A stretch of DNA of 64,000 bases from Moheibacter lacus (lineage in GTDB: Bacteria > Bacteroidota > Bacteroidia > Flavobacteriales > Weeksellaceae): the NCBI RefSeq assembly GCF_014042165.1, contig NZ_JACDZE010000001.1:1324595-1388594 (forward strand), written 5' to 3'. The position numbers were made by a program, and so were the translations under genes. The notes under the pieces were generated by a model. The model was not told the origin of the DNA, did no database searches, and worked only from the letters and a program-made list of their open reading frames with translations. Of this stretch, positions 33,842 through 44,020 are shown piece by piece (the first letter of the stretch is position 1; every line of letters begins with the position of its first letter).

Positions 33842-36274
33842 ATGTATAAATTCAAAATATTTACATTCTTGTTGCTTTTGGGAATCAGTCTTTCAGCACA
33901 AGAAATAACAGAAGAAATCAAAGTCAGAGGGAATTGTGGGATGTGTAAAGACCGGATAGAGTCTACGGTGAACACTTTTCCATCTGCAAATGGAAGTTGG
34001 AATATCAATTCTAAAATCTTAACGTTAAGTTTTGATCCAAAGAAAACTTCTAAAGACCAAATCATGAAAAAAGTGGCGGAAGTAGGGCACGATAATGAAC
34101 TGTATTTGGCAGATGATAAGGTTTATCAATCGCTTCCGGGATGTTGTCAATTTGACAGAGAAATCTCTTGGGATCAAGTCGCAAACAGTGAAGGGACTCA
34201 TGGAGGAGAAGAAGTAGTAGTAGAGGAAACGGTAGATGAACACGGACATGTTCATGATGGAGAAACTCAAGCGCATGAAACAACCGAAGATTTGACACAA
34301 GAAGAGGATTGGTCAGACGAAGCGGTAGACTTAACAGCCTTAACCATCACGGGAAGCAAAGCGGCGCATGCTTTTGATAAAAATGCAGCCGGATTGGTGG
34401 AGAACATCAGTGATCAAGAATTGTTGAAGGCCGCTTGTTGTAATTTGTCTGAGAGTTTTGAAACCAACGCTACGGTGGATGTTTCTTATGCCAATGCCGT
34501 TTCCGGCACCAAACAATTGAAAATGCTCGGTCTGGATCAGAAATATATATTGCTGACCAAAGAACTTCTGCCAGAAATCAGAGGGATTTCTTCGGCTTAT
34601 GGGATGAATTTCATTCCCGGAAGATGGATCCAGGGCATCCAGTTGGCAAAAGGTGGAGGTTCAGTTACGAACGGTTATGAAGCCATCGCCGGACATATCA
34701 ATACCGAATTGTACAAATCACACGATAAAGCCAAAACTTCTTTGAATTTCTTTGGTGATATCAATACGCGATTTGAAGGGAATTTCGTTCATAATGATGC
34801 CATAACAGATAAATGGACGCAGTCTATTTTGTTGCACGGAAATGCTACGACCAGTCGCCAAGATCATAATGATGATGGATTTATGGATCAACCGATCGGG
34901 CGAAACATCAATGTTGCTTATTTGTTGAATTTTGCCGATTTGGAAAATTCGGGATTCATGACGCATTTCGGAGTGAATTATGTGAATGACCATCGTTTGG
35001 GCGGTCAAACGCATTTCCGAGAGGATTCCGATAAAGGAACGACCAATGCGTATGGAATTGGGCTCGATATCCAAAGATTTCAAGTTTGGAATAAAACGGG
35101 TTATATTTTTCCCGGAAAACCGTATCAAAGCATCGGTTGGATGAACCAATTCAATTACAATGAACAGAAAAGTTATTTCGGATTGAGAACTTATGATGCC
35201 GAACAGCGAACTTATTATTCGAATTTAATTTTTGAAAGCATTTTAGGCAATACCGCTCATAAATACAAAGCAGGATTGAGTTTTTTATTTGATCACTATG
35301 ATGAAATTTATAACCTAATGAATTTCAAACGCGATGAAACCGTTCCGGGAGCATTTGCCGAATATACCTATTCGGGTGATAAACTAACTGTTGTAGCAGG
35401 AGCGAGATTGGATATGCATAATTTGGCAGGAACTCAGTTTACGCCGAGATTGAATGTGAAATATGACATCGCACCGAAAACCATTTTGCGCGCTTCGGCA
35501 GGAAAAGGATTTAGGACAGCCAATGTTTTTGCGGAAAGCCAAGCTTATTTGGCTTCCAATCGTATGATTGAAATTATTCCAAATGAAAACGGTGAAATCT
35601 ATGGTTTGGAGCCGGAAATTGCATGGAATTATGGTGTCAGTTTGCAACAAGAATTCAAATTATTTGGAAGAAAAAGTACGGTTGTAGCAGATTTGTTCCG
35701 AACAGATTTTGAGAATCAAGTCGTGTTGGATTTGGACAATTCTCCTCAAACTTTGTTGTTCTATAATTTAGACGGTAAATCTTATGCCAATAGTTTGCAG
35801 ATCCAATGGGATTTCGAGCCGGTTAGACGTTTAGAAGCCCGATTGGCGTATAAATATTATGATACAAAATCTGATTATTTATCCGGAGAAAAAGAATTGC
35901 CTTTTACACCGAAACACAGAGGATTTGTCAATTTAGCATACGGAACCATGAAGAAATTTAATGGTGCGCAATGGAATTTTGATACGACTTTACAATGGGT
36001 AGGTGAGCAGCGTATTCCTTCCACAGCTAGCAATCCGGTGGAATTTCAAAAACCGGAATATGGTGAATCTTACTTTTTGTTGAATGCGCAGATTTCGAGA
36101 AATTTCAACAAAGTATTGCGCGTTTATGTCGGTGCGGAAAATTTGTTGAGCTATACACAAGATGATGCGATAATCGACGCGGAAAATCCATTTGGAAATT
36201 ATTTTGATGGCGGAATGGTCTATGCGCCTGTAATGCCTGCGAATTTCTACATCGGAATCGATATTGATTTTTAA
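33842..36274 (+). CDS. TonB-dependent receptor with N-terminal heavy-metal-associated domain
   Basis: 810-residue outer-membrane receptor. Signal peptide about 1-20 (LSAQ). Residues about 22-92 are a heavy-metal-associated domain: EEIKVRGNCGMCKDRIESTV with the metal-binding CxxC (Cys32, Cys35), plus a CC pair (LPGCCQFD). A His/Glu-rich linker follows (about 115-145, with EHGHVHDGETQAHE). The plug domain (about 160-300) precedes a 22-strand-type barrel ending VMPANFYIGIDIDF. Likely imports a metal or metal chelate, copper or a similar ion being an inference. The preceding Cys-rich gene probably belongs to the same locus. Confidence 0.9.
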   Translation: MYKFKIFTFLLLLGISLSAQEITEEIKVRGNCGMCKDRIESTVNTFPSANGSWNINSKILTLSFDPKKTSKDQIMKKVAEVGHDNELYLADDKVYQSLPGCCQFDREISWDQVANSEGTHGGEEVVVEETVDEHGHVHDGETQAHETTEDLTQEEDWSDEAVDLTALTITGSKAAHAFDKNAAGLVENISDQELLKAACCNLSESFETNATVDVSYANAVSGTKQLKMLGLDQKYILLTKELLPEIRGISSAYGMNFIPGRWIQGIQLAKGGGSVTNGYEAIAGHINTELYKSHDKAKTSLNFFGDINTRFEGNFVHNDAITDKWTQSILLHGNATTSRQDHNDDGFMDQPIGRNINVAYLLNFADLENSGFMTHFGVNYVNDHRLGGQTHFREDSDKGTTNAYGIGLDIQRFQVWNKTGYIFPGKPYQSIGWMNQFNYNEQKSYFGLRTYDAEQRTYYSNLIFESILGNTAHKYKAGLSFLFDHYDEIYNLMNFKRDETVPGAFAEYTYSGDKLTVVAGARLDMHNLAGTQFTPRLNVKYDIAPKTILRASAGKGFRTANVFAESQAYLASNRMIEIIPNENGEIYGLEPEIAWNYGVSLQQEFKLFGRKSTVVADLFRTDFENQVVLDLDNSPQTLLFYNLDGKSYANSLQIQWDFEPVRRLEARLAYKYYDTKSDYLSGEKELPFTPKHRGFVNLAYGTMKKFNGAQWNFDTTLQWVGEQRIPSTASNPVEFQKPEYGESYFLLNAQISRNFNKVLRVYVGAENLLSYTQDDAIIDAENPFGNYFDGGMVYAPVMPANFYIGIDIDF

Positions 36275-36297
36275 AATTAATTTCAAATATTTATTTC

Positions 36298-36333
36298 AAA
36301 CCTGACGAGTTTTGAAACCTGTCAGGTTTTTTT
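36298..36333 (+). terminator. REP-like terminator after the HMA-TonB receptor gene
   Basis: AAACCTGACGAG..TTTTG..AAACCTGTCAGGTTT with T run; arms pair with two mismatches. Belongs to the AAACCT..AGGTTT family seen at 24186. Confidence 0.7.
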
Positions 36334-36353
36334 ATGATTTATTTCGAAATGAC

Positions 36354-36361
36354 TAATTTTG
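36354..36361 (+). promoter_or_regulatory. -7 promoter box for the small membrane protein gene
   Basis: TAATTTTG, 28 bases before the ATG at 36390. Confidence 0.5.
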
Positions 36362-36389
36362 ATTGAAATTAAATCCAAAATCTATTCGT

Positions 36390-36629
36390 ATGAAATACAC
36401 AACGATTATCGGAATTTTGCTCATCGCCATCGGTTTGGTGGCTTCATTTGTAGGGAAAATCAATTTTAGCGAATTGATCACAGAGCCTGAATTTTCTTTG
36501 GGAATTCTTTTCGGCGGCGGAATCGGCATTCTGTTTGGTGGATTTATAGGTTGGTTGTATAAAAAGCCTTATGCACCTAAATCTACCAAGTCAGACTCAA
36601 ATACGCCTACTGAAACAGCTTCGAAATAA
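36390..36629 (+). CDS. Small membrane protein, unknown function
   Basis: 79 residues with two hydrophobic segments (about 3-22, ITIIGILLIAIGLVASFVG-like, and about 35-56, LGILFGGGIGILFGGFIGWLY) separated by a short polar loop, and a hydrophilic tail. Starts at ATG 36390; an upstream TTG at 36363 is less likely. No similarity recognised. Confidence 0.55.
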   Translation: MKYTTIIGILLIAIGLVASFVGKINFSELITEPEFSLGILFGGGIGILFGGFIGWLYKKPYAPKSTKSDSNTPTETASK

Positions 36630-36684
36630 AGAATTTCTTGAAACAAACTATCCCCGTCGCAGAGTGTCGAGGAATTCTTTTTGA

Positions 36685-37122
36685 TTAAATTTCCTTTGTT
36701 TTCTGTTGATGGTAAAAAAAAGCCGGAATCAAAAGCAGAAGCAGAACCGGTTGAATCAGAAATCTTCTGACATAAAACCCATAATTTACACCTAAACTAA
36801 ATTGGGTTTCAAGGAAAAATAGATACAATGGAAGAAAGATGATCAGAAATCCTACGCCAATAAGGATCGTATATTTTACATAATCTTTGCGCCAAAAAAT
36901 CAAACCTACGATCCATACGGAAAGCAAAAGATTTAGAAAATAACGAAAAAGATGGTTTAAAATCAATTTTCCTAAATCGTAATCTGGAAATTTTCCGGAA
37001 TAGAAATCAGTTTTAAAATAAAGAAGAAAAGGATCATAAAACAATTCCGTCTCATATTTCCGAACCAAAATTAATCCGAAAATGAGTACAGCAGCCAGAA
37101 AATACCTAAGCCATTTGTTCAT
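36685..37122 (-). CDS. Exosortase F system-associated membrane protein
   Basis: 145-residue membrane protein with about four hydrophobic segments (RYFLAAVLIFGLILV, then YFLNLLLSVWIVGLIF, IGVGFLIIFLPLYLF, PVLLLLLIPAFFY) and a conserved KYETELFYDPFLLYFK N-terminal loop. It overlaps the xrtF gene by 17 bases in the same direction, the arrangement known for the XrtF-associated protein of Flavobacteriia. Exact role unknown; probably part of processing or anchoring of a XrtF substrate. Confidence 0.85.
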   Translation of the reverse strand: MNKWLRYFLAAVLIFGLILVRKYETELFYDPFLLYFKTDFYSGKFPDYDLGKLILNHLFRYFLNLLLSVWIVGLIFWRKDYVKYTILIGVGFLIIFLPLYLFFLETQFSLGVNYGFYVRRFLIQPVLLLLLIPAFFYHQQKTKEI

Positions 37123-37660
37123 CTGAATTTTGAATTGGTTTTTTCAATGCAAAGTATTTCACCCAAATGATCCAAAGCAAAACGATCGTTCCGTATAAAA
37201 TTGCCGGAAATAGATAGTCATGCGCCATTTTTCCGTATTCGTGGTGATAAGCAAATATATAATTGAGCAAGACGATTCTGGCGACATTCATGATTTGGAT
37301 GATGATGAGTCCACCCAAAATGTACAAAATGGTTTGTTTCCATGTGGTTGAAAAAGCAACAATAAAAGCAACGAAAATCAACATGATCGAAATGGCATTA
37401 CAGCCTTCGTTGATGTAAGATGGCCATTTTTCATTGACCCCAATCCAAATCCAAGGACGTGTTTTATCAACCAGTTGTCTGGATTCAATTCCGAGCGAAT
37501 TGAGTGATGAAACCGTGCAATCTGCAATGAATCCGCTGTATGGATCCGGTTTGTTTTCACTGTGGTATTGATCGAGATAAAGATTGTAAAGAATTAAAAG
37601 TATTCCCCAAACGACTATGAATTTCAAAACAAAAATCAAAATGGGTTTAAAATCTTTCAT
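37106..37660 (-). CDS. xrtF: Exosortase family protein XrtF
   Basis: 184-residue membrane transpeptidase-like protein. Membrane segments at about 8-28, 88-105, 110-135 and 153-172. The putative catalytic residues of exosortases are present: Cys87 in EGCNAISIML, Arg128 in MNVARIVLL and His147 in KMAHDYLFP. Exosortases process proteins with C-terminal sorting tails, but no XrtF cargo protein is recognisable in this window. First gene of a two-gene operon with its partner protein; the pair is a flavobacterial hallmark. Confidence 0.92.
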   Translation of the reverse strand: MKDFKPILIFVLKFIVVWGILLILYNLYLDQYHSENKPDPYSGFIADCTVSSLNSLGIESRQLVDKTRPWIWIGVNEKWPSYINEGCNAISIMLIFVAFIVAFSTTWKQTILYILGGLIIIQIMNVARIVLLNYIFAYHHEYGKMAHDYLFPAILYGTIVLLWIIWVKYFALKKPIQNSDEQMA

Positions 37661-37709
37661 TTATCTAGGATGAAAGGCAAAGTTATCCAAAATTGACAAA
37701 TAAATCTTT

Positions 37710-37717
37710 TAAATTTG
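37710..37717 (+). promoter_or_regulatory. -7 promoter box for the GAF-domain gene
   Basis: TAAATTTG, 19 bases before the ATG at 37737. Confidence 0.6.
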
Positions 37718-37736
37718 CCGGTACAATTACAAGAAT

Positions 37737-38183
37737 ATGGAACCATTTAAACTGAGAATCGATACAATTTTTAATTCCAATCACTCTACTGAGGAAAAGC
37801 TTCAAAAAGTTTGTCAATTATTACATGACGAAGTTGAGCATTATAATTGGGTAGGATTTTATTTTAAAAATGGAGACAAAGACGAATTGAAATTGAGTTC
37901 TTATGTAGGAGCAGAAACAGATCATACGATCATTCCGTTTGGGAAAGGAATTTGTGGTCAAGTTGCTGTTTCAAACGAAACTTTTGTTGTTCCTGACGTT
38001 TCAGCGCAAGATAATTATCTATCATGCAGCATCGAAACGAAATCTGAAATCGTCGTGCCGATTTTTAAAAACGGTGAAAATATAGGTCAAATTGACATCG
38101 ATAGTCACGTTATCAATCCTTTTACAAAAAAAGATGAAGAATTATTGAATTATGTTTGTGAAAAAGTTTCGGATATAATTTAA
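37737..38183 (+). CDS. GAF-domain protein, probable free methionine-(R)-sulfoxide reductase
   Basis: 148-residue single GAF domain. Matches the fRMsr pattern: NWVGFYFKNGDKDELKLSSYVG, the Cys in GKGICGQVAV, a second Cys in YLSCSIETKSEIVVPI and GQIDIDSHVINPFT. These cysteines are the catalytic/resolving ones in fRMsr of E. coli and yeast. Would repair oxidised free methionine in the cytoplasm. A GAF signalling role is the alternative. Confidence 0.85.
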   Translation: MEPFKLRIDTIFNSNHSTEEKLQKVCQLLHDEVEHYNWVGFYFKNGDKDELKLSSYVGAETDHTIIPFGKGICGQVAVSNETFVVPDVSAQDNYLSCSIETKSEIVVPIFKNGENIGQIDIDSHVINPFTKKDEELLNYVCEKVSDII

Positions 38184-38192
38184 AAATTCACG

Positions 38193-38765
38193 TTGCTAAA
38201 AAATAAATTCAAATACCAAATTTTCGCTTCCATCTTTTTATTGTTGGCGATTACATTTGCATTTTATTGGGAAATGTGGATTGGAAAATGGTTTTTCATC
38301 GTAATGCCAATTCTGATTTTGAATTACCTGATTTTGATATTTGTATTTTTTTATCAATTAATAAAATCTATCCAAAATAAATTTCAAGAGAAAAGCAGAA
38401 ATATTCAAATTATCGTTTTAGTTTTTGTTTTAACCATTGTGACAATCAAGCCATTCGGGGTGATTAATTTCGATAAATTTTATGGAAATGATGTTTTAGT
38501 TTCTAATTCAGAGGGAGTCGCGGGTTGTGGTGGTACATTCAAAATAAAAGATAAAAATTGGTTTATCTACAGGAGTGTTTGTTTCAGTATAGAAAAATAT
38601 ATGGGTAAATATGAAATAAAAAATGACACTATTTTTTTCTTGGAAAAGAATAGAAAATTCAAGTATAATTATGCAATTATTAAAGGGAAAAATATAATGC
38701 TAATAAGTAATGAGTTTTACGTGAAACCAAAAACGTTTGAAGTTACTTCAAACAAGATTAAGTGA
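38193..38765 (+). CDS. Hypothetical membrane protein
   Basis: 190-residue protein with three hydrophobic segments in the first half (about 10-25, 33-55, 70-90) and a soluble C-terminal domain containing GVAGCGGTFKIKDKNWFIYRSVCFSIEKY. Starts at TTG 38193, nine bases after the GAF gene stop, so it is probably co-transcribed. Strongly AT-rich compared with neighbours. No domain recognised. Confidence 0.5.
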   Translation: MLKNKFKYQIFASIFLLLAITFAFYWEMWIGKWFFIVMPILILNYLILIFVFFYQLIKSIQNKFQEKSRNIQIIVLVFVLTIVTIKPFGVINFDKFYGNDVLVSNSEGVAGCGGTFKIKDKNWFIYRSVCFSIEKYMGKYEIKNDTIFFLEKNRKFKYNYAIIKGKNIMLISNEFYVKPKTFEVTSNKIK

Positions 38766-38771
38766 TTTTTT

Positions 38772-39398
38772 ATGAACGAAATCCTCAAATATTTTCCCGA
38801 TTTATCTTCCGAGCAAATTGAACAATTTTCCGCTTTAGGAGAATTGTACAAAGAATGGAATGAAAAAATCAATGTGATTTCGCGGAAAGACATCGAAGAT
38901 TTGTACATCAAACATGTTTTGCATTCGTTAGCGATAGCCAAAGTCATGGAATTCAAATCAGGCTCAAAAGTGCTGGATGTGGGGACAGGAGGAGGTTTTC
39001 CGGGAATTCCATTGGCGATTTTATTTCCTGATGTTGAATTTCATTTGGTGGATTCGATTGCTAAAAAAATTCTAGTGGTTAACGAAGTAACTTCAGCTTT
39101 GGGTTTGAAAAATGTAAAAGCAGAAACCCAAAGAGTCGAAAAGTTAAAATCCAAATATGATTTTGTCATAAGTCGAGCTGTCACGCAAATGCCGAAATTT
39201 GTGAATTGGATTAAAAATAAATTCGAAAAAGAAAATAAAAATCCGCTTCCAAACGGGATTTTGTATTTGAAAGGTGGTGATTTATCGGAAGAGTTAAGTG
39301 AATTTCCGACAGTGATCATTCATCCAATTCCTAAATATTTTTCCGAAGACTTTTTTGAAACCAAAAAAGTGGTCTATCTCGCTGCAAAACAACTCTAA
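38772..39398 (+). CDS. rsmG: 16S rRNA (guanine-527-N7)-methyltransferase
   Basis: 208 residues; methylates G527 in 16S rRNA. Motifs: YKEWNEKINVISRKDIEDLYIKHVLHSLAIA, SAM loop VLDVGTGGGFPGIPLAILFP, and FVISRAVTQMPKFVNW. Loss of this enzyme in bacteria gives low-level streptomycin resistance. Six bases after the hypothetical membrane protein gene. Confidence 0.96.
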   Translation: MNEILKYFPDLSSEQIEQFSALGELYKEWNEKINVISRKDIEDLYIKHVLHSLAIAKVMEFKSGSKVLDVGTGGGFPGIPLAILFPDVEFHLVDSIAKKILVVNEVTSALGLKNVKAETQRVEKLKSKYDFVISRAVTQMPKFVNWIKNKFEKENKNPLPNGILYLKGGDLSEELSEFPTVIIHPIPKYFSEDFFETKKVVYLAAKQL

Positions 39399-39408
39399 AT
39401 ATTGTTGA

Positions 39409-41433
<2,025 letters not shown>

Positions 41434-41453
41434 CAAACATCCAATTAAAATAT

Positions 41454-41483
41454 AAAGCCCGGAATTGATTTCGGGCTTTTTTT
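41454..41483 (+). terminator. Rho-independent terminator of gyrB
   Basis: Stem AAAGCCCGGAA / TTTCGGGCTTT with a T run. Confidence 0.85.
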
Positions 41484-41499
41484 GTGCAATGAGATTTTA

Positions 41500-42078
41500 T
41501 TAAAACTCGATCAATTCTCTGTATAATTTCCTTAACGGTAACCCCATGACATTATAATAACAACCGTTGATGTTTGAGATTTTGGCATAACCTAACCAAT
41601 CCTGAATTCCATAAGCTCCGGCTTTGTCAAAAGGTTTGAAATTCTGGATATAATAGCGAATTTCTTCATGAGTAAATTCGTCCAAATGAACTTGGGTGGT
41701 TTCAGAAAAGGTGATGTTTTTTTCAGTGGATTTTAAAGTGACAGAAGTGAAAACTTCATGGGTTTTTCCCGCCATTCGCTGGATCATCTGAAATGCATCT
41801 TCTTCATCTACCGGTTTACCCAAAACCAAATTGTCCAACCAAACTAGAGTGTCTGCCGTAATTAAAACTTCGTTTGGTTGCAGATTAATATAGGCTTCTG
41901 CTTTGTTTTTGGATATATGTTCCGTGATTTCTTCACGAACCAAATCATGTGGATAAGTTTCGTCCGATTCTATTTTGACAACGGAAAATTCCAATCCCAA
42001 TCCTTTGAGTAATTCCAGTCTTCGAGGAGATTGAGAACCCAAAAGAATGTTTTTGTTTTTGAATTTTTCGTGAAGCAT
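41500..42078 (-). CDS. maf: Maf-family nucleoside triphosphate pyrophosphatase
   Basis: 192-residue house-cleaning pyrophosphatase acting on modified or canonical nucleoside triphosphates. N-terminal ILLGSQSPRRLELLKGLG, the SDETYPHD segment, ITADTLVWLDNLVLGKP, RMAGKTHEVFTSVTL and GAYGIQDWLGYAKISNINGCYYNVMGLPL, all family hallmarks. Together with the downstream HAD gene (42125) it lies in a minus-strand run of three. Confidence 0.95.
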   Translation of the reverse strand: MLHEKFKNKNILLGSQSPRRLELLKGLGLEFSVVKIESDETYPHDLVREEITEHISKNKAEAYINLQPNEVLITADTLVWLDNLVLGKPVDEEDAFQMIQRMAGKTHEVFTSVTLKSTEKNITFSETTQVHLDEFTHEEIRYYIQNFKPFDKAGAYGIQDWLGYAKISNINGCYYNVMGLPLRKLYRELIEF

Positions 42079-42124
42079 TTGTTAAATTCTAAATTGAAAA
42101 AATTGATCAAATTTATATCAGAAA

Positions 42125-42652
42125 TCAAATGGCTTGTGTGCGATCCGTTTCATCATGCCATTTTCCTTGGACTTTCAAGGCTTGTTCGATGATGTCTCGG
42201 ACACAACCTTTACCGCCATCAATTAATGAAATGTATTCTGAAATAGCGCGAACGTCAGTAACAGCGTCATTTGGACAACAGGCGATCCCTACATCTTTCA
42301 TGATTTGAATGTCGGGTATGTCATCTCCCATGTATAGGATTTCTTCGGGTTTCAGCGCATAGCTGAAAAGCAAATCCTGATAGGCGTCCCATTTATCATG
42401 AACCCCAAGGTAAATATCGATTAATCCTAAATATTTTAAACGTTCTTCCACCATTTTGTCTCGACCTCCTGTGATGACAGCGATTTTGAGTCCTTTTTTG
42501 ATGGCGAGTTGCATGGCATATCCGTCTTTTGTATGCATGGTTCTGGTCATTTCGCCGCTTGGCATTAAAATAACAGTTCCATCGGTGAGAACGCCGTCTA
42601 CATCAAGTATAATCGTCGTGATATTTTTTAGTTTTTGTTTGTAACTAATCAT
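42125..42652 (-). CDS. kdsC: KdsC-like HAD phosphatase (3-deoxy-D-manno-octulosonate 8-phosphate phosphatase)
   Basis: 175-residue HAD phosphatase of the KdsC/YrbI group. Nucleophile motif IILDVDGVLTDG, GYAMQLAIKKGLKIAVITGG, KWDAYQDLL, YMGDDIPDIQIM and GKGCVRDIIEQAL. KDO biosynthesis is consistent with kdsD elsewhere in this window. The start is ATG at 42652, because the longer frame would only extend into the preceding gene (8-nt overlap with DUF2520 gene). Confidence 0.9.
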   Translation of the reverse strand: MISYKQKLKNITTIILDVDGVLTDGTVILMPSGEMTRTMHTKDGYAMQLAIKKGLKIAVITGGRDKMVEERLKYLGLIDIYLGVHDKWDAYQDLLFSYALKPEEILYMGDDIPDIQIMKDVGIACCPNDAVTDVRAISEYISLIDGGKGCVRDIIEQALKVQGKWHDETDRTQAI

Positions 42653-43409
42653 GGGAATAGGTTCTTTTGATCGAATCTGATAATAATTGATAAAGTTGTT
42701 GTTGTCTCGAATCAATTAATAATTCCAAATGTTTTTGAATGATGAGGTCATCACCTCTTTTAGCTGGACCGGTTTGTGCCTCAAAAGGTTCTAAATCTTG
42801 TACTTTTAATGCAGTTTCTTCAATTAATGGGCGAAGTACATCAAAAGGCACGTCAGCTTCTTTACAGATAGACTGAGCGATATAATACATGTGGTTGACA
42901 AAATTACTGGCCCAAACACCTGACATATGGATTTTCCTTCTTTTTTCACTGTTCACACGATGAACTTCATTGGATATTTTATCGGCCAATTTAAACAAAG
43001 CATCTTCATCTTCTTTGTTTTCTGCTTCCACAAAAAAAGGAACTTCTTCGTACCTTAGAGTTTTTCTTTTTGTAAAAGTTTGGAACGGATAAAAAACACC
43101 TTTTCTGTAATCTCCCTTTAAAACTTCAGTGCCTAGTGAACCGGAAGTGTGCACGACCAATGTGTCATCATAAGGAATATAATGAGATAATTCTTCAACC
43201 GCAGAGTCAGAGGCTGCGATGATATACAGTTCCGCTTTTTCTACTTCAGAAATTTTGTCGGTGTAATTGATATGGTTGGCTTCGCCTAATTCTTGGGCTT
43301 TTGAAAGCGTTCGGTTAAAGACTTGGCGGACGTTTACGGTGTTTTGAATCAAGGCACGCGTCAAATGAAACGCTACATTTCCGGCACCTATAATGACAAC
43401 TGATCTCAT
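42645..43409 (-). CDS. Rossmann-like and DUF2520 domain-containing protein
   Basis: 254 residues: N-terminal NAD(P)-binding Rossmann fold (SVVIIGAGNVAFHLTRALIQ), then DUF2520 with PFQTFTKRKTLRYEEVPFFVEA, GVWASNFVNHMYYIAQSIC, FDVLRPLIEETALKV and GPAKRGDDLIIQKH. Function uncertain; related proteins are dehydrogenase-like. The start ATG at 43409 is preceded by -7 box CAAATATA on the plus strand. Its 3' end overlaps the kdsC-like start by 8 nt. Confidence 0.88.
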   Translation of the reverse strand: MRSVVIIGAGNVAFHLTRALIQNTVNVRQVFNRTLSKAQELGEANHINYTDKISEVEKAELYIIAASDSAVEELSHYIPYDDTLVVHTSGSLGTEVLKGDYRKGVFYPFQTFTKRKTLRYEEVPFFVEAENKEDEDALFKLADKISNEVHRVNSEKRRKIHMSGVWASNFVNHMYYIAQSICKEADVPFDVLRPLIEETALKVQDLEPFEAQTGPAKRGDDLIIQKHLELLIDSRQQQLYQLLSDSIKRTYSHD

Positions 43410-43415
43410 AGGAAA

Positions 43416-43423
43416 CAAATATA
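43416..43423 (-). promoter_or_regulatory. -7 promoter box for the DUF2520 gene
   Basis: Plus-strand CAAATATA is TATATTTG on the minus strand; it lies 6 bases before the ATG. Confidence 0.55.
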
Positions 43424-43610
43424 AAGGAATTCGGTAAATACTTTATTTAGAATATTAGAATAAATGCGAATCATCTATTTTTTCAATTTTTTTTAATTTG
43501 AAGTGTAACATTCCAAAAAATACATCGTCTTATATGTAAAAATGCGGTGAATTGCATTTATGAATTATGTATAACAAAGTAGCATGTATAACAATTTAAA
43601 ATTAATCAAT

Positions 43611-43988
43611 ATGAAAACGAAAGCATTCTTTACGGTAGTTGTCTTATTAATCGCTTCATTATTTATGGTGGCAGGCAACAAGTCAGATCTAAAAGGAAAA
43701 ATCCAAGACTATTCAGGAGTTGGGATTTTATTCAGCACTTTGGAAGTGTACAAACTAGGTGGAGTGGAAGGGCAATTGATCTGTAAAGCGATAACCAATA
43801 TCAACGGAGAATTTGAGTTGCCAGATTTAGGTGCCGGCGAATACAAATTGGTCATCAAAGCAGAAGGGTTTGAAGACAAAGTTCAGTTTGTGAAACTAAG
43901 CGGAAAGGATGAAAATATCGGTTCTATACGACTGGAAGGAGATGTAATCACGTTGAATCCTGCGATAATATATGGAAAAGAAGCCTAA
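43611..43988 (+). CDS. Free-standing carboxypeptidase-regulatory-like domain protein
   Basis: 125-residue exported protein: signal peptide (about 1-22) followed by a single CarboxypepD_reg-type beta-sandwich (about 28-100; DLKGKIQDYSGVGILFSTLEVYK, GEFELPDLGAGEYKLVIKAEGFEDKVQ). Closely resembles the N-terminal domain of the TonB receptor encoded 33 bases downstream (44021), suggesting partial gene duplication. Probably co-transcribed with that receptor. It ends after the domain with no barrel, so it could be a periplasmic or surface partner. Function unknown. Confidence 0.75.
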   Translation: MKTKAFFTVVVLLIASLFMVAGNKSDLKGKIQDYSGVGILFSTLEVYKLGGVEGQLICKAITNINGEFELPDLGAGEYKLVIKAEGFEDKVQFVKLSGKDENIGSIRLEGDVITLNPAIIYGKEA

Positions 43989-44020
43989 GAATTAGGTCAT
44001 TAAAATTGAAAAGTACAAAT

